64,000 nt of DNA, from NCBI GenBank assembly GCA_029962745.1, contig CM057171.1, positions 4,797,396 to 4,861,395 on the forward strand, in the 5' to 3' direction. Both the position numbers and the translations under genes were made by a program. Positions 22,023 through 32,223 of the stretch are shown here, piece by piece. The notes beneath the pieces are model-generated. The model did not search any database. It worked only from the letters and a program-made list of their open reading frames with translations, and was not told the DNA's origin. This DNA comes from Echinometra lucunter. Lineage: Eukaryota; Echinodermata; Echinoidea; Camarodonta; Echinometridae. Position 1 is the first letter of the stretch. Every line of letters begins with the position of its first letter.

Positions 22023-23225
22023 TCTCTTTATTGGTACCCACTTTTTTGTGCAGTCGAAATCTCAGAACTGGCCCTGTCATTTTTTGTCAAATTTTCATGA
22101 ATTATCGGTCCTTACGAGATCTCGGTTTTTTACTCATTTTCAGGTTCATCAGATCATCGTGACGTCATCCAGGCGCCATTTTGTAAATATCATTTCATGA
22201 TCATATCTTCTTAACGGATGGTCATTTCTCATTCATATTTGGCATGATAAAAGTTAATTTTAATTCAATAAATTTCAGATAGTCAGACGCGCGCGTACGC
22301 GTACGTCCGCGCGTCAGCGCGCGCAAAAATTGAAAATGCTCAAAATCGCTTCAAATTCATTTTGCACACGTTTCAGGCCATTTTAAGCAGTTCAAAAATT
22401 TGCGCGCGTCCGCGTCCGGATGCGCGTCATATGCGCGCACACATCCCAAATAACGTTAAAACGCCGTTTTTTCACTTGATTTGCATTCCTGATACTTTTC
22501 TTAACAATTTCCATTAATTTAGAACTGATTTTGACTAACCATAAGGCCGCACGCGCGCGTCAAAGTTCAAAATTCGTGCGGGCGCCTATTGGGCAAATAA
22601 TGTAAAAACACGCAAAAACATGCCCCTTTAAAATCCGTCATAGCTCCTTAGAATGCGTGGAGACCCCCAATTTTTTTTACATATTCTGAAAGCTTATGAG
22701 TTGTAGATGTGAATCCATGACAAATTTTTACTCTGTCGATGCTATGACGTCATCCTATTCTTATGTGAACTCAAAATTTTGATTTTTAATTTTTGACGTT
22801 ATATGTTTTTCTTTTAACCGAGACTATCTCGCTTATTTTTCATCGATTTTCGCTGAGATTTCGATATGTTGTAGCTGAAACAATTCTCTACAAATATTGT
22901 ATGCATTGTTACTCATCTTGATGACGTTATCATGGTCTAAATTCACGATTAAAGGTACAATGTCAATTTTTCTCATTTTACGTGTATTCTCTATGGGACA
23001 TGACCTTTACGTAATTCTTGATTCTACATTCCCGTCTTCTTTGATCAACATCTCCCTTATTTCTGCTTGATTTTCGCCCATCTTTAAGTATGTTGCAGCT
23101 GATAAAATTACCTATGTTATGCGTTCATATCTTTTTTAAGCAAGTGTCGAAAACATGTCGAAATTTTGACTGGAAAACCTGAAATTAGAATTCCGTTTTG
23201 AATCTACGTGTTATCTCTATGAGCT
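22023..23225 (+). repeat. Tandem array unit 5, divergent and 3'-truncated
   Basis: The first 200 bp match units 1-4 closely; from about 22235 the copy belongs to a divergent subfamily that shares diagnostic differences with the inverted copy at 56274-59422 (for example the block around TTTAGAACTGATTTTGACTA). It breaks off near 23225, before the tRNA-like segment, and ends the array. Confidence 0.82.
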
Positions 23226-24085
23226 ATCTCGCTTGTGGTTGGTCAATTTTCGCCAGGATTTTTATATGTTCTAGCCGAGACATCACATCCTGCACAGCCA
23301 AGGCAAGGCAAGCAAGAGCAGATCCCAGGCATTGTTCCATTTTTTTTTTTTTTTTTTTTTAAGTCCAGAGCTCCGGTCTATACCTAAATTTCACTCAATC
23401 TCCAGTTTGGAAGGGGCTACAGAGCTGAAAATGGCCTCATCTGATAGAGCAAAGAATTCTGCACAAAAAGTTACACAGGCGCCAGGGCGTCAAATGACGT
23501 CTTCGGGTCGATAATAGCTGTAGAAAAAAATCTAAACAGGTTTTTACAGGGCAGTCCCACCTTCTATAATTGGTGTAGTTTTTTTTTTTTTTTTTTTTTT
23601 TGTTTGTAAATGTGTCTGCAGTCAGACCGCAACGCCGCACGTAATGAGCTTTATGCTCTGAATTTATCGTACGTCTCGGACCTGGCAACGGTAGCGTTTT
23701 CGTTCGAGATTTTGCGAGTAACTTCAGCGAGAAAATACATTGGTTTACATTATGGAATCTTGTGAAGTTAGAAACTAAAATATGTGGCCAATTTAAATCT
23801 CATCATATTCAGCATGAATTTCCCTATCGTTTGATATGTAACTTTTGCAATTTTGCAAAATCATTATTTAAATAATCAATGTGATATTTTTATGATTTTT
23901 ACAATTATTATTAAAGTAAAATTTGCATCAACTTTTGTTTTTCGATCACTTGACCCGTGCATAGACTGAAACTTCATCAAATTGACAAATTTGTAGAAGA
24001 AAAATATCAGTTGTTGCAACGACGCTTATTTTATTTTGCTCCCGCACTTGAAATCATGAAAAAATGAAAAATCTCGTCATCTTTT
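23226..24085. other. Anonymous DNA with two poly(T) tracts
   Basis: After the array ends there are two long T runs (about 23339-23360 and 23580-23600) bracketing some 220 bp of non-coding sequence. This could be a short retroposed fragment on the minus strand, but no LINE or SINE family is recognisable. The rest is AT-rich without features. Confidence 0.45.
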
Positions 24086-24146
24086 TTCACCGGAAGTCGA
24101 CGGATTGATTCCTTTCATTTGGCGCGGAATATCGTAAAGTGGAAGG
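24086..24146 (+). promoter_or_regulatory. Possible promoter and 5' non-coding exon
   Basis: ACCGGAAGT (24087-24095) is a strong ETS-type core-promoter motif. It is followed about 50 bp later by a consensus splice donor (GGAAG|GTAAGTT, break near 24146). With the acceptor at 25122 this could form the first exon of a small gene. It is weakly supported: single short motifs occur by chance in a window of this size. Confidence 0.25.
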
Positions 24147-25122
24147 TAAGTTGGCGTGTGTTTGCATTTAGCAGAAATTGTACTTCAGTCCCACATATAC
24201 GCATGCACGCTGCATAGGTCTATAGTATACTCCCACTTTGTCTTTGAAGTTGATGCTCGGTTTTCGGCCACTAAAAACAAAATCTTTTTTTTTTTACTTC
24301 ACATTTCTTTCAAATCGTGAAGCCAATAGGCAATGATTTGCCAATGTGCAAGTCTGTGATAAGACTCTTCTTATATATTTTTTCAAGTACTCTCTAACTT
24401 AAGAGTAAGACAAGAGTCTAACTTACAATTTCATCATGATCATGTTCATGATCATGTTTATTTTTTCTTACCCAATTCCAAACTAGCTTTAACAGTTAAG
24501 GAAGCTATAAGTGATTTTATTCGGATATTATACAAATAGATTTAATTTGCTTCCATCAGTCAGTTGTTAGTCATGTTAGTGCGACCCTCCGACATCGTGC
24601 GCGAGTTCACCCTCACCCACTGTTCCAGTTGTAAATGCAGGCTTACAACGTTGGGGACATAATGTCTTTTTAATGAAAGATTGTACCCATGTAAGATTGT
24701 ACCCAAGAATAATGGTTGGATTTCATTTTTTTTTGGGGGGGGGGGGGGTTCGAAGAAATTCACTGCAAATCTATATTAATTTCTCTATTATAAAATAGTT
24801 TCCGGTTTTATTCTGAGTAAAGTTTTCAGTTACTTACCTCTACAATATAGTCCATATTTCATGAAATATTAGCATTTTATAGAAATTGTTTACGTGAAAT
24901 TTTTGTAAAAATTATACAATTCTTTTTTGAAGGATATGTTTCCTCTCGTTGAACTTGATTACAATTTGATTCAATTCAATTCAATTCCATTTAGCCCATC
25001 ATTAAAACAGACAATTACAGAAATTTTGATGCATTTAGGTCTTGTTTCAAGGATAAAATTCATGCAAATGAGGAAAGAGATTGAGCGCTTAACTAAGTAC
25101 CTGCATCTTGTTCTTCTTTCCA
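24147..25122. other. Anonymous DNA, candidate intron
   Basis: AT-rich, with a (CATGAT) palindromic cluster near 24435-24460, a G run at about 24735 and a short (AATTC)n LINE-type tail fragment at 24968-24988. It would be intronic if the weak exon pair at 24146 and 25123 is real. Confidence 0.35.
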
Positions 25123-25349
25123 GCTTGTTCTTGAATAAGGGATTTGTCATGACATCTTCACCATCTTCAGAACAGCAAGGTCTGTGGCCCAGACTGTATA
25201 CATGTAAAGATAGTGAGAATACAGAACCTGCTGCTCCTGCTGCTTCTAGTGACAGTACCTCGGCCCACTGTGTAGTGACTAGTGAAGTCAAATTTTCTGA
25301 CAGCAGGAATGACAGTGATACTGAAGAACGTTTTGTGGGGCATGAGTGA
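25123..25349 (+). CDS. Candidate coding exon, Ser/Glu-rich, unknown
   Basis: A pyrimidine-rich tract followed by CAG (TTCTTCTTTCCAG, ending 25122) gives a convincing acceptor. The ATG at 25150 opens a 66-codon frame rich in Ser, Ala, Asp and Glu that ends in TGA at 25347-25349. Codon composition differs from the surrounding AT-rich DNA. The acidic, low-complexity character gives no family assignment. It may be a terminal coding exon of a small host gene, or chance. Confidence 0.28.
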
Positions 25350-25792
25350 ATCAGATGTTGAAGGTATTTAGTTAGGACTTGTAGAAGAGCTACTTGTCAA
25401 GCTCACTAGTCATAAAACCTAAAGGCTCGCTGTCCAGAAACAGAAGGGGGGGGGGGGTCACTGATTACGAAGTCATTATTCAAGTTCCGCTGTTCATAAT
25501 GACAGATGAGGGGTTCACTTTTCATAATTCACATCAAGGGTCATGCTTTCTAGGCTTATATAATATTTAAACGGTTGGCCTAAATTTGGTAAGGTGACTC
25601 AAAATAGAAAAATAATATTAAGCTTTGAAAGTTGAGGGGGGGGGGGGAGGAGACAATCTCCGGGGATCGCCGCCTAGATTGATATTCATGCTTAAGATGA
25701 AGACTTCATGGTTTGGAATTTGGGACCAAGTTATTTTGATTCATCTGTGCTGGAATCCAAAATTTGCCATCTTTCTGTCTTCATTGTATTAT

Positions 25793-26295
25793 CCCCAGGG
25801 GGGGGGGGGGCACTCAGTATATAATGCGTGGTGGGTATGTGCTGCGGAGAAGACCCCCATTTTTACACTCAAATTTCCGTTCCAAAGCATGGCATTTTCT
25901 TCTTATCGAGAAAAAAGAAGACAGAAATCTGTTCCAAAGCTTCACATATTTTCATTGCGCCGTTCCGGCCGCATTGAGCCGCTACGATGAGCTGCATTTT
26001 TGGTGAAAAGCGGCCCGCAGAGCGCTGTCCGACCATCGCCTCTGCGCGAGCGCACCCGGCGCCCGTGCCGCCGGGCTAGCTGCATGCACGTATGCCCGTT
26101 CCATAGGGGTACATACGCACTCACACACAGGCGAACCGTTCCAAAGACCCCTGTTTTCACAAACATTTGTAGTTCCAAAGCCCGTTCTGAAGACCCTCCT
26201 TTTCACAATAAGCCCGTTCCAAAGCCCCCGTTTTTGTCTCACCCGCGGCACATACCTACCACTTTGGGAGTCGAGTACCCCCCCCCCCCGGGGGG
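25793..26295. mobile_element. G/C-run-terminated TIR element with TATTAT duplication
   Basis: The ends are CCCCAGGGGGGG...CACTCAG and the complement of GAGTACCCCC...CCGGGGGG, with inner matches (GTGGGTATGTGC(T/C)GCGG, 25830-25847 against the complement of 26243-26260). TATTAT occurs on both sides (25787-25792 and 26296-26301), an apparent target duplication. The middle contains tandem CCGTTCCAAAG(A/C)CCC motifs and a GC-rich core. It is non-coding. Confidence 0.7.
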
Positions 26296-26387
26296 TATTA
26301 TCTTCAGATCATTAACATATTTTTATTTCTTTTTGAAAGAAAACAAAATGTGCCTGAAGTTTTGTTACTTGTTTCATAGCACATGTG

Positions 26388-26610
26388 CATGGCCGTACAC
26401 AGTGGCGGGGGGCTGCCCCTAACCCCCCCCCCCCAATTGAAAACTTACATTTTTATTGAAAATTTTCACATAATTCACCAAAAGTGTGCACCAAATCCTT
26501 CAATTACACTTTAAAAATTGCATAAGCACCCTCATGACCAGCTCGGTCGCTTTGCTCCCTTGCTTTTGAGTTTGAGTTGTCCCCTCAGGAAAAAATTTCC
26601 ATGTACGGTC
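26388..26610. repeat. Dispersed repeat 'GGCCGTAC...GAGCTT', copy 1
   Basis: GCATGGCCGTACAC, a G/C-run block, AATTGAAAACTTACATTTTT and GACCAGCTCGGTCGCTTTGC recur with substitutions at 55286-55480. It is a short dispersed family with poly-G/C interruptions and no coding content. Confidence 0.6.
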
Positions 26611-27173
26611 CTGGACATGTGCACTCTACCATAAAAGCATTATGCCAGAAATCAACTATTAATATTAATTATTCAGTCTCTGTAGAGAGAATAGCAGAAA
26701 CCATGTTTTATAGAAGGATTTCATCTGTGTCCTGTGCTATAAGCAGTACATCTTTGTCAGCTTTTAGGTTTCATGTTGGAGACTGAATGTACAAAATGTA
26801 TTGTTTTATATGGTGTCCTTTTGTTTTCGTTGTATCTCAGGAACTCTTACATATCTTACTAAAGCTACTTTTTAATCTAATTATACATTAATTGCATTTC
26901 GTTTAAATTTCATGAAGTTTCATTTTACTGTGTAATGCAAATGAATATTTGTAATGATACTGATTTATTTGAACATAAATAAATCCCCCCAAAAAACCTA
27001 AATAAGAAATTCCCTTTCATATGTCAGACTGCAGAGTGAGTTTTAAAGAAGTATTGAAGTTTTGGACATGTGCAAGAGTGAAAAAGTGACTGAATACATT
27101 TTTTTTTTAATTTAATGATCTGTTGGTGTTGCACATTTTGTAGACTGTGTGTATGAAATGGTAATATTCTATT
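26611..27173. other. Anonymous AT-rich DNA
   Basis: No gene, RNA or bounded repeat can be supported here. Confidence 0.5.
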
Positions 27174-27345
27174 AAACTTCTGAGCTCCATGAGAGAATAG
27201 TGATTTTATAGTCTGTAAATCAAAATTTTAACTTCTGAGCTTTGTGAGAGAATAGTAATGTTATGGTTTGCAGATCGGAATTTGAATTTATGAGCTCTAT
27301 GAGAGAATAGTGATTTGATATCTTATAAGTTTGCAGATCAGAATG
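27174..27345 (+). repeat. Three-unit minisatellite, about 57-bp period
   Basis: TGAGCTCCATGAGAGAATAG and its variants start three successive units near 27180, 27237 and 27292, each followed by a TTTGCAGATC-like end. Confidence 0.75.
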
Positions 27346-27485
27346 GATAATCAACCCCCCCCCCCCCCCGCCCCGAAATGGCAGTTCAAAAGAACCACCG
27401 GAGACCATGGAATGTACGTGTGTTAATTAATTAGGTTTGAATTGATAGTGTTTAGGGTAACAATTATGGTTATGTGTAACAGTTA

Positions 27486-28152
27486 AGGGGGTTTCACATC
27501 AGGCCTGCGTTGAGTTACAATTGTTGCATACCAAGTATGCAGAAATAGGCTCTGTAGTGTGTACTCTGGAAAAAAAAATATACATGTTGCTGCGTGCAGG
27601 ATGGACATTGAAAAACCTTTTGCAAGAGTGAGGAGACGTATGGATTTTTTGTTGGAATGGTGTAGGGTAGCGTACACTTGCATAGGCAATCTGTATAATA
27701 CAGCGTTGCGTAGACTGGCGTAGGAATGGTGGGCAGTTGCGTAGACTTGTGTAGAAATTGTGTTCCAGTTCAAGTTAAAATACATGTCATGTATCTCTGC
27801 GTATTGTTACATGGGGTGGTGTATGCACAGTGTAGGGTCATGTAAGCTCTGAGTAGTCACTACGCAACTTTAGGCAAGGCCTGGTGTGAAAGGGGATTTC
27901 ACACCGGGCCTTGCTGGGTAAGGGCTACGACAATCTTAGTACATGGCCCTACACAGTGCCTACACCATTGTGCATAACGGCACACTGCGGGATACATAGG
28001 GGTGTGCAAGATGGACCCCATGAATTCATTTTTTTTTTGGGGGGGGGGGGGGGCGTACTCCCAGTGCAGAGTAATGGAACACTGTTTCTACGTAAGTGTA
28101 CACAGCGCATTTTAGCGTAATCTACGCAGACCTAATGACTTGTGAAACCCCT
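27486..28152. mobile_element. Harbinger-like element, two fused palindromic units
   Basis: The outer ends are inverted repeats (AGGGGGTTTCACATCAGG / TGACTTGTGAAACCCCT) flanked by TTA on both sides (27483-27485, 28153-28155). An internal palindrome at 27873-27917 (GGCAAGGCCTGGTGTGAAA ... TTTCACACCGGGCCTTGC) looks like two element ends meeting, so the whole may be two MITEs joined back to back. The interior has repeated GCGTAG and TGTAGG motifs and a C/T-run, but no coding region. Confidence 0.65.
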
Positions 28153-28155
28153 TTA

Positions 28156-29088
28156 GGATTTTTGGTTCGGTTCAGGGGTTAGGATTAGGGCTTATTCAGC
28201 GGGTTAGGGTAGTGTTTTGGGTTAGAAGGGCCGATAAGTTGCACAGATGTTCGCATTGTTATAAGCTTCGCACCGGCTTCACACGTCGGTTATGTGGAGG
28301 TGCATTAGCTAGACAGCATACACAAAGCTGATAACGTGGGACTGAAATATTAAATCCCGAGCTAAATTTAAAAAAAATGCACGCTCAGTTTTGCTTCATA
28401 AGACAGCTTTACCACTTGATTGAAATACTAATGAAGTTCTAATTCTAGTTTTTTTCGTAAAGTTGCCTAAAATGCCTGTTTTCATGGAATAATTTCGACG
28501 GAGGAAATGCCTTCTCTCCGCGAAAGTCCGTCGACCTCTTCACTCTCGGAGGGGAGCCAATCAGGTGCACGCGTTCGCGGCGAACATAGAATATTGTCAT
28601 ATTCGTCAAAAATTAACTCTGCAAGGCAATGATTTATTCGTTCACCTGACCCGTGCATAGAATATATCGAAATGACTTTATTTGTATCTGAAAGAGGAAA
28701 ATTTTCTCTTTTACCTCATGCCTCTTTCATCTTGCTCTCGGATTATAACACTGGTCTATTTTGCCCTCGTATTAAAGTGAAAAATATGCATATTTTATGT
28801 TGTCTTTATTCTTTATTAACCATACTTTGCATATCATATACTTCAAATCGATCATCGTATTTCGAAAGAGCAACTCTTCAGCTTTCAGACGATATATAAC
28901 ATAACGTAATTTACTCTTTCCATCACGCTTTACGGGGACGTTCAAAATTAGGTTTCATGGCTCATTACGTATTCATGTCAGCGAGGGCCATGCATACGCG
29001 TACGATAAATAAGACGACTTTTCTGTGCGTTGCGTTCTGACTGTCTGTGTCCTCCGAAAAGACATTCTCTTACTAGAACATATTGACA
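28156..29088. other. Anonymous DNA with degenerate TTAGGG-like stretch
   Basis: 28166-28226 contains scattered GGGTTAGGGT and GGTTAGG motifs but no run of perfect telomeric hexamers. The remainder shows no gene. Around 28640-28660 the text TCACCTGACCCGTGCATAGA resembles 23946-23965, a short repeat of unknown kind. Confidence 0.4.
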
Positions 29089-29125
29089 GACCACCTAATT
29101 CGTCTCCAGTGACGAATTCAAATAT
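29089..29125 (+). repeat. Isolated right terminus of the array family
   Basis: GACAGACCACCTAATTCGTC followed by a loop and GACGAATTC matches the 3' end of the 15-23 kb units. Only the terminus is present, immediately in front of the duplicated segment carrying the terminal exon. Confidence 0.7.
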
Positions 29126-30290
29126 CTTTAATGTTATTATTGTTATCATTATTATTATTATTATTGTTGTTGTTATTATCACTATCATTGTTATTGTTGT
29201 CATCATTATTATCGTCATCATCATCAGTTATTAGTTTTAATCATCATAACTGGTACCCTAGGCCTATAGCAGTAATACTTTACTTTTCATATTATCATCA
29301 TTGATATTGTGATTAGTGGTAGAAGTAGTAGTATCTTTTTATTCTTAGTTTTTAACATAAGTCTATTATCATCGGTTGTTTATTATCATTATCATTATTA
29401 TGATTATCACTGTTGTTCTTCTTATCATCCCCATCATCATCAGCATCATAGATCTTCCTCATCATGATCATTATCATCAGCACTACCATTATCCTAGGAA
29501 ATGTGCCAGATATGAACGCCATATACCGGTTAATCAATATGGTATCATCGAATCATACATGGAATTCATTTGCTAGTAAATTTTAGTCAGTACAGTCAAG
29601 TGTAGGCCCTATGTCCAGAGTTTTTCCTAACTTTTTCAATACCTTTCCTTTTAAACTAGGCTTTTGTGGGCAAGGAAATATTGCTTCAATCTTCGAGATG
29701 GACGGACTTGGTATCCTCGGGTATATCATTTCCGCTCCACTCCACGCTCAATGCAGTGAATTCCGGTTCTGGGTGGACTTTTCGGATGTACTCTACCTAT
29801 TGGGAATAGACGGTTACCCGATGCAGATCGTGACTTATCAGCCAAAACTAAACTTTAACGTCGAGAAAATTAGCTTAGAATTCGCACTTGGTGCAGAATG
29901 GATGATTGATCTTCCTTGTACCCCTTAACATCCCATAAGCCCAAGTAGCAACATTAGATTTGACATTAAAACAGCCCAACTAATTCTCCCCCACCCCGCA
30001 AATATGGCATTCTACAGTAGACCTACAGAGCGACATCTCCCGCATACCGCGCAGAACTATGGTGGCCCTGACCTAGTCCACTCCCTAGACTGTTCTCTAT
30101 GATCATGAGCTCACACATCAGCAACACCGTGACCATAATATACATGTACGTACACAAATTAAGTGCACGTACGGACACAGGGGAAGGTGAATTCGTGGGG
30201 AAAGTGAATTCGTGGGGTATATCAGCGCGCGCGCTCGCAGGTTCGGGAATTAGTGATAGTTTAAAACGACCAGCAGCTTGTCTAGCCCTG
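29126..30290 (+). repeat. Segmental duplication, copy 1 (partner 61540-62860)
   Basis: A direct duplicate covering an ATT/ATC microsatellite, the last part of an intron, the terminal exon of the FAMeT-like gene, its 3' flank and the AATTCGTGGGG repeats. The copies differ by substitutions, small indels and one MITE present only in the second copy (62521-62683). Confidence 0.88.
29660..29928 (+). CDS. Duplicated terminal exon of FAMeT-domain gene
   Basis: A paralogue of the last exon at 62061-62332. The acceptor (TTTTAAACTAG, ending 29659) and the frame at intron phase 1 are kept, and the reading frame is open to TAA at 29926-29928 (89 codons plus 2 bases). It retains CSEFRFWVDFSDV, LGIDGYPM and GAEWMIDLPC, all core features of the Methyltransf_FA-like fold. 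Differences include a 6-bp loss (VEKISLEF against VEKIGFAVQF) and changes in the linker. I could not find a matching upstream exon between the array and this site, so it is either the end of a paralogous gene whose other exons are hidden or missing (for example in the gap), or an orphan exon. Confidence 0.6.
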
Positions 30291-31940
30291 ACCTGGGACC
30301 CGAAATTCGTGACCCGAGACGCGAACTTTCATGACTTTGGGTTGCGAACTTCGCGAAGTTCCATATTTCACGACCTAAGTCGTGAATTTTTTTGTACATG
30401 GCTGAGCGGTGCGAGTGCGAAGGATGTGAATCGAATAACATATTATGTGCACGATGAGCACGTGCACGTGTGTGACTTCAAAGATACGCTCGATACTGTT
30501 TGTTTTAAAGTATATAAAGAAATGTATTCTTTTATGCTTTTTGCAAAGCAGTTTATCATTTATGGATGTAATATTAAGACTTTCGGAAACTTTACCCGTA
30601 TTTACCTATCTTCGCATACAACTGGATTTAATCGTGATTTATGTGGGTTCATTTTTCATAACTTGTTCCATTTACCTTGTTTACTTTTCCAGCCGAGTGA
30701 GGAGCCAGGGAGTACATCCTCGTTTAGTATCCTTTGACGCAACCACGTTTCCTTCATAAAATGGGTTTTTAGTGGCCGTAACTATTGTTCACACTTTAGT
30801 TTTGATACTGAACGCCTTGCTCTTCGTAGATTTGGTATATATTATACCCTACATGGTTCTCTGTACAAGAAGTTCCCTCACACACACCTTCATCTTTTTC
30901 GTATTGTTCGTCATTTCTAATCTTGATAAATTATTTTCGTGCGATGTGGCAATATGCCAAAATTTTTGGTAATTTCTATTTCATGCTCCGTTATTGTAAT
31001 TCAGTGAGCATCACACAGTTTAGGAATAGTAGATCAATTAGCATGCAAGATTAAAATGGGTAGAAGCTTTGACATTCAAAGTGTTGGATATTATCATTAT
31101 TACTTTTCTCTTAAGAAAGTTATCTATATACAGCGAGACGCAAGAAACTGTTAAATTCGTATATCAATCTTTGCCTATTTTTGCATCTCTTTTTGAATAT
31201 ATATGAATTAGAAAACTTGTGTTCATTGATACTGAATTAAAGAGAGAGCGTTTAATATGCTCAACCAGTTTCAATATGTTCACAAAATCCAACTTTTTCA
31301 GGAGTGTTTATATTTGTGTTTCGCATCCGTGTCCGCGTAAATATAAGTGAGATAAAGAAAATAAATGAACTTTCTTTCGGAGTGAGGGTGTAGCGAAAAG
31401 GGAGATAGAAAGACATTTAACAAAGTCTGTGTTTGCACCTTTTAATATTCCTTCTCTCTGGTTACACGAACCAATACGTGAAGATACGGTACGTTCTTCC
31501 GCAGTCTCTGAGACATGACTAATGAGCTTTTTTGTCGTGCTTTACCGATATTTATACGAGAAATGATGATACTCAATATCTACATTTACTTTCATACTTT
31601 CACTATGAATGTTCCATCATTTCATAACGTAGACGAAGTGTCCTTCTCCGGGGGGAAATGTCAGTCCTTAAACGTAGACGCTCATCCGTATCTGGTTTAA
31701 GATCGATAAGTAGATAACCATATGGTTTTGAAGTAGCATTGTGATAAGCTTCTTGGAGAAATTTCACTTTATATGTGGGTAGGCCTATATCTGTTTACCC
31801 AAATGTACTATTTGCGAACTATCTCTGGGATTTTTGTATACTACCATGTAGTTTACGTTTAGACTTATAGTACGACTTTCTTTTCCTTGAAAGAAAATAT
31901 TTTGAGTGATGAGAATAAAAGAGAGATTTTTAAACAGATG
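30291..31940. other. Anonymous DNA
   Basis: 30298-30400 is a short minisatellite-like stretch of variants of GTCGCGAATTTCGCGAC-type sequence, also seen at 62858-63020. The rest is AT-rich. A 212-codon frame starting at 30099 has no domain character and runs through repeats; I do not call it a gene. Confidence 0.5.
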
Positions 31941-31942
31941 TG

Positions 31943-32223
31943 TTATTCTCTTATCTTGAGGTCATGGAGAATGATGAGATTGCTTTGTTTACGATCAAAC
32001 ATCGTCTGAAGGTCGGAAGGTATTCCTTCGTGAAGTTGTACATCAGGCATATTCCTAGATAACGTACCACTCCTGCAATTCCCCATAACACCAGACAACA
32101 CGGTCAACCACATGGTGCTGATGTTTCAAGAGCTTTTTTTTTTAAAACAAATGTTGTTTTGCCTGATCCTGACGGTCCACCGATTAAGAGAGTAAAGGGA
32201 GTTTTCAATCCCACGTCCATGGT
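31943..32223 (-). pseudogene. P-loop ATPase fragment of a mobile or viral-type element
   Basis: On the minus strand two adjacent frames give a conserved series: PFTLLIGGPSGSGKTTF with a perfect Walker A motif (complement of about 32160-32200), RVVWCYGELQEWY about 30 residues later, then after a stop and a frameshift near 32050 MPDVQLHEGIP and NLIILHDL. The order Walker A, CYG-x-x-Q, (V/L)EG(I/L)P and hydrophobic-DDL is that of an ATPase family I recall as widespread in transposon-like loci of invertebrates. I cannot name the family with certainty. The Walker B position reads ILHDL instead of the usual IxDDL, so a catalytic acidic residue is lost. The fragment is short, broken and not functional. 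Confidence 0.55.

Noticed and set aside
15283..23225. CRISPR array or rRNA/5S-type tandem gene cluster
   Set aside because: The period is about 1.7 kb with no spacer structure and no rRNA sequence; the units are transposon-like.
28166..28226. Interstitial telomere (TTAGGG)
   Set aside because: There are only scattered GGGTTAGGG-like motifs, with no run of consecutive perfect hexamers.
30099..30737. A 212-codon open frame on the + strand
   Set aside because: It starts in duplicated repeat DNA, crosses the palindromic minisatellite and AT-rich sequence, and shows no domain, codon bias or splice context.
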